A stretch of 64,000 bases of DNA, taken from positions 96,387-160,386 of the forward strand of contig VXBM01000891.1 of the NCBI GenBank assembly GCA_013400155.1, in the 5' to 3' direction. Of the stretch, positions 50,855 through 60,761 are shown piece by piece. The notes beneath the pieces were generated by a model. It searched no databases and was not told the DNA's origin. It saw nothing but the letters and a program-made list of their open reading frames with translations. Both the position numbers and the translations under genes were made by a program. The DNA is from Helopsaltes ochotensis. Taxonomy: Eukaryota; Chordata; Aves; Passeriformes; Locustellidae. Each line of letters starts with the position of its first letter. The stretch's first letter is position 1.

Positions 50855-51469
50855 ACGCGTCCAGTGCTGGGGACAGCTCTGGGCCCCTCAGGATAACAAG
50901 GACACCGAGGGGCTGGAGCGTGTCCAGGGCAGGGAAAGGAGCTGGGGAAGGGGCTGGAGCCCCAGGAGAGGCTGAGGGAGCTGGGAAGGGGCTGGAGCCC
51001 CAGGAGAGGCTGAGGGAGCTGGGGAAGGGGCTGGAGCCCCAGGAGAGGCTGAGGGAGCTGGGAAGGGGCTGGAGCCCCAGGAGAGGCTGAGGGAGCTGGG
51101 GAGGGGCTCAGCCTGGAGAAAAGGAGGCTCAGAGGGGCCCTTGTGGCTCTGCACAACTCCCTGCCAGGAGGGGACAGCCGGGGGGGTCGGGCTCTGCTCC
51201 CAGGGAACAGGGAGAGGAGCAGGGGTAACGGCCTCAGGCTGGGACAGGGGAGGCTCAGGTTGGACACAAGGAGGAATTTCCCCATGGAAAGGGTGGTCAG
51301 GAACTGGAAGGGGCTGCCCAGGGAGGTTTGATTCCCCATCCCTGGAGGTGTCCAAGGAAGGCCTGGATGTGGCACTCAGTGCTCTGGGTGGGGGACAAGG
51401 TGGGCATTGGGCACAGCTGGGACTCCATGGTCTTGAGAGGGCTTTTCCAACCTTAGAGAGTCCATGATT
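50855..51469 (+). repeat. CR1 LINE copy with internal VNTR
   Basis: Sense CR1 from about gtgctggggacagctctggg through ggctggagcgtgtccagggc, gaaaaggaggctcagagggg, ctgcacaactccctgccagg, ggaatttccccatggaaagg and ggcttttccaaccttagaga. About 615 bp, lengthened by the internal tandem repeat at 50938-51091. The 308-codon minus-strand ORF across it is a shadow. Confidence 0.93.
50938..51091 (+). repeat. Tandem repeat within CR1, 39/38/39/38 bp
   Basis: Four units at 50938-50976 (39), 50977-51014 (38), 51015-51053 (39) and 51054-51091 (38), each opening ggagctggg and closing caggagaggctgag, plus a partial fifth. The 39- and 38-bp versions differ by one G and alternate, so a 77-bp dimer was duplicated. 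Confidence 0.95.
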
Positions 51470-51674
51470 AATGCTCTGACCCCTCTCTATGAATGTGACC
51501 CACCAGTTGTTGCCACCTCCATGGAGGAAATTTGGATGGTGGCAGTGCAACACCAGCTTCCCCCTCCCAGCCTTTGGGGAGCTTTTAGGTGTATTTTTAG
51601 TTACATATTTCCCATCTTGTCTGCAGCTCCACTTTAATTCATCCCAGTTTGACTTGTCAGTATGGTCACCATGT

Positions 51675-52184
51675 NNNNNNNNNNNNNNNNNNNNNNNNNN
51701 NNNNNNNNNNNNNNNNNNNNNNNNNNNNNNNNNNNNNNNNNNNNNNNNNNNNNNNNNNNNNNNNNNNNNNNNNNNNNNNNNNNNNNNNNNNNNNNNNNNN
51801 NNNNNNNNNNNNNNNNNNNNNNNNNNNNNNNNNNNNNNNNNNNNNNNNNNNNNNNNNNNNNNNNNNNNNNNNNNNNNNNNNNNNNNNNNNNNNNNNNNNN
51901 NNNNNNNNNNNNNNNNNNNNNNNNNNNNNNNNNNNNNNNNNNNNNNNNNNNNNNNNNNNNNNNNNNNNNNNNNNNNNNNNNNNNNNNNNNNNNNNNNNNN
52001 NNNNNNNNNNNNNNNNNNNNNNNNNNNNNNNNNNNNNNNNNNNNNNNNNNNNNNNNNNNNNNNNNNNNNNNNNNNNNNNNNNNNNNNNNNNNNNNNNNNN
52101 NNNNNNNNNNNNNNNNNNNNNNNNNNNNNNNNNNNNNNNNNNNNNNNNNNNNNNNNNNNNNNNNNNNNNNNNNNNNNNNNNNNN
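51675..52184. other. Assembly gap, 510 N
   Basis: Run of N in MYO5B intron 4. Exons 4 and 5 join in frame at Arg152, so no known coding exon is missing. Confidence 0.98.
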
Positions 52185-55100
52185 TGCTTTCTTTCTTGTG
52201 TTCATTTATTTATTTAAATGAACCCCATGCATTATACTTAATAACATACAGAATTGGACAGCACTGGGTGAGAAAGGCATGTGCTGTGGGCAGTGGAGCA
52301 GAAGAACCGGCCCTCCAAAGCATGTCTCAAAAGCAGAGTTTGCTCAAATCATAAATCAAAAGCTGAAGGTGTTGTCAACCCCTTCTGTGAGTTTCCCGTG
52401 TGGCACCTCTGGGTCTCGGTGTGGTGGGAACATTATCTCCCTGTGTCACACCTCTGACCTGGTGTGCCATGGCAGCAGCCCACGTCAGGTGATGAACGCA
52501 GAGGAGTCCAGTGCTCAGCCCTTACCATGGCAGAGATCTCAGGTAATCAGCAAAGGGCTTCTGAAAGCCTCCTGAGAAGTGCATGGACTGGGTCAAGTGC
52601 CCTGGGCTTTATTCCCTGCAGCATCCATCTGGCTGATGCTTTCACAGATGCATCCTGCAAAGCTGTTCCATGTGGCCAGGCAAGAGTATCTTAGGTCTGT
52701 TTCACACAGAACTGCTAAGTCTGAATTGCAGAACGTTGTGGCTTTCTGCCAGGAGCGTGGAAGGGCTTGCAGACCTTAACTGACCCTTGCAATGTCAGTG
52801 GGAAGGCGCTTGTCCTCATGACCTTTTGTTAGACTGGAGGTGTTCCTTCTTCCCAACACTAGGACCTGCTCACAGTGTTGTTGATAGCTCTTGCAGAAGA
52901 AATAAAACAAGAATTGCAGGAGTGATTTGATGGACGAGTTCAACTTCTGCATATCTTGTCTGAACTGCGGCAGTGGGTACCAGATAACCCCTGATGTCCG
53001 CAGTTCCAACAGGGCTCAGCATCTGTTGTGTAATTCCTGAATTGTAAATTGTATGGAAATAGGGTGTCTCCTCCCTTCAGCCCCACCACCCACACACTGC
53101 TTCTGTCACCAAGTGCCCAAACACTTGGGCTGCAGACTCTGTTTAGCAATGGCTTTCCATTTTTTTCGGAAGTTAGTGCACCCAGGCTTTGCACTGCACT
53201 GTCAAAATCACTGCTCCCTGCAGCAGGGGAAATGTCTGTGTCCTGCAGAGATGCCTGAGGTGACCACTGCTCTCTTTTCTGCTGTGGGGGGCAATGCTGG
53301 AGCTGGAAAAGAGCAGAAATTGCAGCAACAACCCTGCACACAAGCAAATAGACTCAGGGAGGGGTATGGGCACGGTGGGAGATGCCCTTTCATTGCGCTT
53401 CAGATTTCAAGCTTTTACAGGAGGATTTGAAGCTGTACAAAGAGAGAGTGGATAGGAGTTAAAAGAGAGATTAACCCCCGACAGAGATGCAAGGGGAATC
53501 AGACTGGCAGAGTAAATAAGGCTGAATCCTGTGTTATATTAAAGGCAGGGAAGGGTTTAGTCTCCAGGGGGATGAGGCTGGCTGGGGGCTTGCAGGGAGC
53601 TATGGGGCTGAGCTGTGCTGCGGCTCTCCAGGGCTGTGCAGCAGGGATCATCCCAAAAACAAAGCTCTGGTCTAAAATGGGGACCAGAAGAAAAATAACT
53701 CAAGAGCCTTGAATTTAGGAAGTTGCTAAACTGAGGGGGTTCTCTTCTGCTTAGAGTTTAAAGTGGGAGGGGGATGAGGGGAGTAGGTTTTGCTAGAGCT
53801 ATCTCTTGAACCTACTGGTGCTGGTCTAAGACCTCAGGGATTGTTTTTCTTCTCCCAAGGTGATATACAGAAAAAAAAAATAAACTGGGAGACACTGCAG
53901 GAAGTGTTTCCCAAGGACTGGAAAATAGACCCTCTGGTCTTACTTGCTGTGGGAGAGGACAGAGATACTCTGGGGCTAAGTGGCCAACTAATGAACTTCT
54001 TTCAAATGTAATTTTTTAATTTTTTTGGGAATTTAGAATAAGGACTGTGCTATTTGCTAGCAGATTTAGTAATAAATGAGACATCCCTTATAGAAAAATC
54101 ATAAATACTCATAAATGGGACAGAACTGGCATGAGAAAGCTTAAGGTAGAGAAAGGCCAGTGCCTTACTGAGAGTGTGAAATATCCCTGACCAGGAAGGA
54201 GGGATAATAGCCTACACTGGACATGTAGCTACTGCTGTGGTGCAGGAGAACTGTTGGAGCTCTGAGGGGCGACAGCTGTAACACCAAGTATAATTAAACG
54301 TTGAAAATAGCATTTATGACTAGGATAATTGCATCAGAGCCCAAACACTTGTGACTGGCCTTGCCCACCTCCCAGTCACTTCTTGCCACCCCACATCCTC
54401 AGTGAGCTTCAGGAGGGGCTGGAGGAGCTCAGGGTGGGGAACTCAGACTGTTGTTTCTAAAGATCCCTTTCTGGGCTTTTCCTGATGTTCATCAACTGAA
54501 GTTAGTCAGATGGTAGTGTGGGAGTTTTCCAAGCAGCAGCAGCTTAGGATGGTGGTCAGTCAGTCAGAAGGACCTTCTTTCTGGGACTGGCACAGGGTGG
54601 AAGAACAGCTGACTTGTCCTCCTGGTGCTCCAAAGCTGATCTGTTGGCGCAGCATCCCGCGGTTCCTTCCTGTATGTGCTGCTTTTTGGGAGGACGCAGT
54701 CCCCAGCCTCCTCCCCCTGCAGTGCTCCAGCAGCTTGCAGGTGGCCTGGGCTGGAGCCAGGGATGCTCTGTGGTGTGATCCCGGCACAGAAAAGAACATC
54801 AGGGTGCCAGAGAGCTGAGGAAACCGTCTGGGTGTGTGTTTTGCTCTCGTTGGGAACAACACACAAAAGAATTGCTGACCTCGTTTCCGTGAGGCCGAGG
54901 AGCTTGTGTTCCTCCCTGACGGGGTGTGCAGAGCACCAGTCCTGCAGAAGGTCATCCGGACTGGAGACAGCCTGGCAGAAACGTGGAGCTCTGTGGGTTT
55001 TCTGTGCTGCTGGAGGGGCGTTTCCAGCCGGCTGTGTGAAGCCTTTGGGGGAGAAGGGGCATTTTTGGGCTGGGAGACCCAACGCTCCCACGGGGGGCGG

Positions 55101-55425
55101 CCTGGAGTGCTGGGGCAACTCATGGAAGCACTCTGACCTCTGCAGAGACGCTGCCATCTGCTCTGTGGGGTTTGGTCTTGGTATTAGGAATGTTGGATGG
55201 ATGAGTGTTAAACAGCGTGGGACAGGGGGAGCAGCCCTGCCCTGCTGAGCCAGCAGTGACCTCTGCCCAGGAGAAGTGTTGGCACCCTGGGCACTGAGAA
55301 TTTGGAGCTTTCTGTGCTGACAGGCACTGACCCCAAGCAAACACTGCATTGACCTGAGACCATGGAAGAGGCTTCCAAAATTGAATGATAGTCCTGGGAT
55401 TATGGGTGTGTCGTTTGAATAGAAG

Positions 55426-55839
55426 TGTGTGATATCACACGGTGGAAAACCTAGAGTTTAAGGTTTTAGAATATAGTAATATATATATAAAGCAAGATGG
55501 AGGTTTTAGGGCAGAGACTAGTCCTTCTTTTTCGCCTTCTTCTCCATGGGTCTGGGTGGTGTTTTCTATCCAATTTTAGCAAATTGGATAGAAAAGTCCA
55601 CATTGCAATGAGTGTTTGGTTATTGGGTTAAAAGTAAAAATAATTCAGGTGTAATTTCTTAACTGGTCAGTTTATACTTAAAAGGCCTTGTAGAGAGATA
55701 GATACAGCTCCATTTTTACTTTGTTAGTGAGAAGTGCTGTAGAACTCATGGTTTGTGAGACTGTAGTATAGATAAGAATTAATAAACATCTGAGTCTGCA
55801 CAAGAAACATGGTCTCACACCTTTATCCCGACTCTGGCA
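55426..55839 (+). mobile_element. LTR-like element (unclassified), sense orientation
   Basis: About 414 bp from TGTGTGATATCACAC to ...ACTCTGGCA, giving TG...CA ends, with a TATA-like tatatatataaag (about 55480) and an AATAAA at 55781-55786 about 50 bp before the 3' end. This is the layout of an LTR. The flanks (agaag / aagaa, agaaa) do not give a clean target-site duplication. No sequence relation to the 60-kb LTRs was seen. It contains a perfect 15-bp hairpin at 55562-55595. It could instead be an old solo LTR of the ERVL type; family not determined. Confidence 0.5.
55562..55595. repeat. Perfect 15-bp inverted repeat, 4-nt loop
   Basis: Left arm ttttctatccaattt (55562-55576), loop tagc, right arm aaattggatagaaaa (55581-55595): 15/15 complementary. 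Confidence 0.95.
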
Positions 55840-56072
55840 AAGAAAAGCTAAACTCAACAGAGAAGGTTAATGCTGCGCCTTGCCCGCTCTCCAGGCATCG
55901 TGCTGCGTGCTCATCCTTGCCTGTTCCGGGCCAAACTGCTGCTTTTAGGCTTTTTCCCAGCAACTGAGACATTGAAGGCCACATTTTCTCTCTGGCTCCT
56001 TGCTGAGACCCAGGTGTGTGTGAGCAAATGGTGGGCTGCAGGGCTGTGCAGGGTGGGAAAGCATCACCCCCA

Positions 56073-56155
56073 GAGTCATAGAATGTACTGAGCTGGAAGG
56101 CACTCATCAGGATCATCAAGTTCAACTCAAGTCCTCCTCTTCAGAATCCAACTCT
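56073..56155 (-). repeat. CR1 LINE short 3' fragment
   Basis: catagaatgtactgagctgg, then ggatcatcaagttcaactc: the very 3' end of a CR1, about 80 bp. Confidence 0.8.
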
Positions 56156-58047
56156 TTCTTTGTGACCAGAATGTATTTTGATGCTATGATGTGCGTGTAG
56201 ACTGTTGGTGGAAACACCTATTATTTTCCCCCACTGGTACATGCCACTGTATCAAAAATTATCCCTATAAAAAAAAATGAAATTATCAATGTTAAATATA
56301 GTTTTCTGTGTAAAAAAAAGACCAAAAGGTTGTATAGGGCAATCCATGCCATTTATGAAAGACACTGTAAAAAATGACCCAAATGAATGTGTAGCGTGTG
56401 AAAATCTGTCCTTATTGTGCTGCTGGCTTCAGCAGCTGCAGTATAAAATGTGCATTTGCAGCTGATATTTGAAAATACAAACAGGAAACTAGTTCTTAAA
56501 CATTTTTGTTTGACTTGATGAAAAATACCTTCTTGGGTTTCTCAGAGGGAAAAGTGTACCTGCCCCTAAGTTGTCGTTTTCTGTTTGCCTTGAGTGACAA
56601 TGCCAAGGATTCTAAAAGCCCAAATTGAAGCCAACAAATAAAAGAAGCTGCTGCCACTCCCAACAGTGATGCTGCTCCAAATTCCAGTTATCCCACAGAA
56701 ATGGGAACAACTCCTGGCTTCACAGACTGTTTCAGAGATGGCTTTTTTCTGTGTTAACAGCACTACAACACTCTGATTTTCGTCTCCAGAGTGCAACTTC
56801 TGTTTGTTCATTTGAAAGTAGAGTTGCAGTGTCTCAATTTTTCATCACTGTCATTAGCACTTGAGGGATGCAATCCAGTGGTAATTAAATTATTGCATTT
56901 TTTATATTTCTAACAACACAGTGGAGTAGCAATGCTCATTCTTGGCCTTTGCAGCACTGTCACTGGAGAAATGCATTGGGGCTTTTGTGGGTATTCTTAT
57001 TGTGGTCAGGCTCAATTCAAGCTGCAGTACTTAAAGGATTTTTAATCTTCAGATTGCTTTATGAACACTAATCCTCCAAGCAACCTGAAAGAAGTAGGTT
57101 AAATATGATTTCCATGGTGGAGAGACTTACTGACTTGTTCCACGACACAGAGAATTAGTGTCAGATCTGGGATTAAAGCTGGAGTGACCCCTGACAATTA
57201 TTCACAGGGTCTGGCTCTGCCTTCATTTATTCCAGATCCTTTTCACTCTTGTAGACGCTGTGTTTTTAGTGCTACTGGTTTTGCTCTCGCTGCAGAGACT
57301 GGGATGAAGTTGTGCAGTTAAGCTGCTTGTGCCAGTGGTGATTTCCTGAAGGGATGACTATGAAAACAAATCCTAGATGTTCCAGGTTCCTTCTCCTGGG
57401 TTTGGATTATTGCCTTAGAGAAAGCTGACTTCAGAAAAATTCTGACTGGTGACATATGCCTGAAGAACATTTGGGGTATATTTGTCCTCAAATACTGTTT
57501 TTGAGCAGTGTTGCTGAGGGCTGAGGGTGTAAAATACCTGCACTGAGGTGTCCCCTGTCTCTTCTGTCTCAGGCACAGGGGTGGTGAGAACCATCCCTGG
57601 ATTCAAACCCTTTTCTATGGCAGTGGCTTGACCGTCGCCTTTTCTGAAGTGAGGATTTTCCAGGGATGTTCTGTCCTGGCTTAATTAGATAAAGTGATGA
57701 GAGCTGCACATGGAAACTGAGCAGTGCCACATCTCTAATTTCTCTGAGGCGGTGGAGGGCTGTGTCCATCTAGGCAGCATCTCCACACCTTTCCCAGGCT
57801 GTTTGGAGGCTCCTCTGAGGGCAGCAGTGTTGCTGGAGATGAAGGGCTGACTGCTTAAACGGGCAGGGAAATATGTTCCTTTGATGTAGAGGCTGGTAAT
57901 TAGCAGCCAGTGCTAATCAGCAAAGGAATCTGAAGTGCCCTTTCTCTTCGCAGCCAACTGACTTCTGTTTGCCTTGGGCAGCACCTTTAGATGTTGCCTT
58001 TTAAAAATGGTATCTATTGGACTTTTAGAGTAAATGTAAAGAAGGAA

Positions 58048-58222
58048 TTTTTACAGGTTGCCCAGAGCAGCTGTGGCTGCCTCATCCTTGGAAATGGCCA
58101 AGGCTGAGTTGGATGGGGCTTGGAGCGACCTGGGGTAGTGGAGGGTGTCCCTGCTCATGCCTTTACTAAATGGCCTTTAAGGTCCTTCCCAACCCTAGCA
58201 TTTCTATGATTCCATGATATTT
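58048..58222 (+). repeat. CR1 LINE 3' fragment
   Basis: Sense CR1: ttgcccagagcagctgtggc, ggggcttggagcgacctggg, ggtccttcccaaccctagca and the octamer end ttctatgattccatgat. Confidence 0.9.
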
Positions 58223-60091
58223 TTCACGTGTTCTAAAAGCACCCTTTTTGTTTTGCTGGGCTGGAGACCTCGCCCATCTCTTACTACTTGTTGTCCTGAG
58301 GGACATTAATCTTAACCTGGCAAATACCTGCACAAAGGTGTGTTACCCACCTCCAAAGCACCTCTGGAGCTGCTCTTGCATTGAAGAAACAGTTCTGGAT
58401 TTTGTTCTGGTTGGTCTCCTGCTCCTTAGTGGTTTTGTTTGCCTCTCTGATGGGTGGTGGCTGTAGCCCAGATTGTGGTGTTGGTTTTCCAGCCTGAGCA
58501 TCATGTGAGCTGCGTGCCACGCGGAGAGGGGCCCTGATGCACTTTGTGGCAGCATAAAAAGCTGTGGTGGCAGCCCTGAGATGCACAGGAGCCCCCCAAA
58601 CCCCAGGGGGAGGTGGGGCAGCGCTGCCATGCTGCAGTGGAGGCAGTATTCACCCATAAACACTTCATTTTATCCACGTTCTTCTCAAAAATAATTTTCT
58701 CCTGTGCTGGCACTGCCAAAATTGAACGTATTTTAAGCAGCTGTGTTGCACACTGTGCCTGCACAGTGGCCAAACATTTCAGTGCCTTTTATTCCACACT
58801 GAACACAAACACCTCCTGCCTGGCTTTAACCATTTCTGCTACCTGAGCATCTTGTTTGCTGCCAGCTGCTCCGTGGGGTTCATTGATCTTCCCCTGCTGG
58901 CACCAGCAGTTGGTTAACTTTTACATTGAAGAAGGGAAGAGCTCTGCAGCCTCTATTCCTGAAGGCCTTTATTCCTGAAGCTGGAAAATAAATGTCTGAA
59001 CATGCCTTATCCACCAAAAAAAAACCCAGAAGGGACACATTACTGCAAATGCAGGAGGTTGAGTGGCCTACTAAGAGCAGCTTTCTTTTCATTTTATGTT
59101 ACTGATATAATCCATAAGTTTTTTTTTTTGTGCCATGGAGAGCTCGCCTGACCTATTTCATATTGCAGCGCGACAGCTATTAGGGCAAATTGTTGAGAAA
59201 CTGGAAAAATGGCAGAGTGGCTGCAGTAGCAGTAAATTGTGTTGGCCATAGTTTTGTCACTAGGCTCAGTGTTTTTTGGCAAATGTCTGTTCAAAAAGAG
59301 ACAAGCCAGAGGGGAGGCATGAAACACTCAGAATGCCACTAACAGGCGTTTTTGTGATGGGATCTGAGGCCCAGGGGCTCTGTGGGTCTGGGTTGGTCCT
59401 TGGCTGGGCTCTCAGGTGGGTTGGTTTCTGCCTTCCCCAGCCTGGCCCACCTCAGTAGTGGGTAATAGAGAAATTATGAAAGAGGTCAAAATTGGTAACA
59501 AGAACTCATAATTGTGAATCTTAAATTAAAAAAAAAAAAAGGGTTACCAAATACTGCCTTGCAGCAGTGCTGTCTGGATGCCAAGTAATGCATCTTCTGA
59601 GATTTTGGCCTCATTTAGCTGAAGATTCGCTCCTAGACTGGTGGAGCTTTTATCTTATGGCTTTAAGAGAAAAGTGGCAGGGGAATGTTATCTGAAATGT
59701 GCCACTTGGGCCATACCTGTCATGCAGAGCAGGGTGAGAAACAATTATTCTGAAGTAACTTTTAGGCAAGTGTCGCTCTAAGCCCTGCCAGCTTTGCATT
59801 TGCAGAGCTCCTTTTGCAGGGATTTTGGTTGTCACCTCTCCCTTCTGCTTCTCCCTCACCTCTGACCAAGGACAGCCTGTTCACCCACCCTTGCAGCCCG
59901 TGCCAAAGCCTTTGTCCGGCCCTTTCTTGGCAGCTGACAGGAATTTTGTCTGTTGGATGCTGCTGATGGCCAGTGTGGGACTTCACCGATGGAGCTCAGC
60001 AGGCGGTTGTCCACGAGTCACTGGACCATGGATCCATTAAGGCTGGAAAAGGCCTCTAGGATCAAGTCCTGCTGTCAGCCAGCACCACCAG

Positions 60092-60761
60092 TGTTGCCCT
60101 GACTTTTACAGCCCTTCTGATGTGCTTCTTATTTTCTAGAGTGGTGTTGCTATTGAGCACACAAGAACGGCACAGGACACTTGGTGAAGAGAAAGAGCAA
60201 AAGAGGGCTTGATCTTTATTGTCCTCTCTTATATACTTCTCAGATCCATGCCAGGGACTGGATGAGAGTGTGGCCACCTCTCCAGCTCCACTGGCCAAAC
60301 CGACAGTCCATCAAATGTTCCCTCACCAAGAAAGCATGTGAATGTTTACAAGAAACAACCTAAACAACCTTATCTATTGATAACACCAGTGTGAGAAAGA
60401 AGCACAACATTGAGAATTCTGACTCCACTTTAGAAACTAAGAAACACATCAGAAAGGCTGCAAAAGTCAGGGCAACAGAGTAGAGCCAGAGTTCTCCATG
60501 TTCTGCATTGTTCTCATTTCTTTCTCACACTGGTGTTATTGATAAATAAAGTTGTTTAGGATATTTCTTGTAAACATTCACATGCTTTCTTGGTAAAGGA
60601 ACATTTGATGGACTGTCAGTTTGGCCATGAGAGTTAGAGACTCATCCAATCCCTGGCATAGATCTGAAAACTATATAATAAAGAACAATAAAAGTCAACC
60701 CTGTTTTACCTTCCTTCCCTTCACCAAGTGTCTCGTGTCATTACTATGCTTGATAACAACA
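60092..60761 (+). mobile_element. Solo LTR (copy B), sense, interrupted by copy A
   Basis: Begins TGTTGCCCTGAC at 60092, is broken at 60144, resumes at about 60484 and ends AACAACA at 60761; about 331 bp without the insert. Flanked by a perfect 6-bp duplication CACCAG (60086-60091 and 60762-60767) inside a CR1. TATA-like ctatataa at 60671 and AATAAA at 60677 and 60687 are in sense with MYO5B. It belongs to the same family as copies A and C (6-bp duplication, ERVK-like). No internal viral genes are present. Confidence 0.88.
60145..60477 (-). mobile_element. Solo LTR (copy A), antisense, nested in copy B
   Basis: 333 bp with terminal TGTTGC...GCAACA. It is flanked by GAGTGG (60139-60144) and GAGTAG (60478-60483), a 6-bp duplication with one mismatch. 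Removing it and one flank restores continuous copy B sequence (…ctagagtgg + agccagag…). On its own strand it has the same TGTTGCCCTGAC start as B, a TATA-like segment and AATAAA (TTTATT on + at 60215-60220). Because it lies opposite to B, the two form a long imperfect palindrome. Confidence 0.88.

Noticed and set aside
50449..51375. 308-codon minus-strand ORF with repeated peptide units
   Set aside because: Shadow of the CR1 internal 39/38-bp repeat on the antisense strand.
54564..55349. 261-codon minus-strand ORF in MYO5B intron 4
   Set aside because: No domain or family resemblance, low-quality composition, and overlapping open frames on both strands. Could be tested by RNA-seq, but nothing in the sequence supports it.
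60092..60761. Palindrome considered as a DNA transposon with long terminal inverted repeats
   Set aside because: Both arms carry LTR signals (TATA, AATAAA, TG/CA ends), and two separate 6-bp duplications show two independent LTR insertions.
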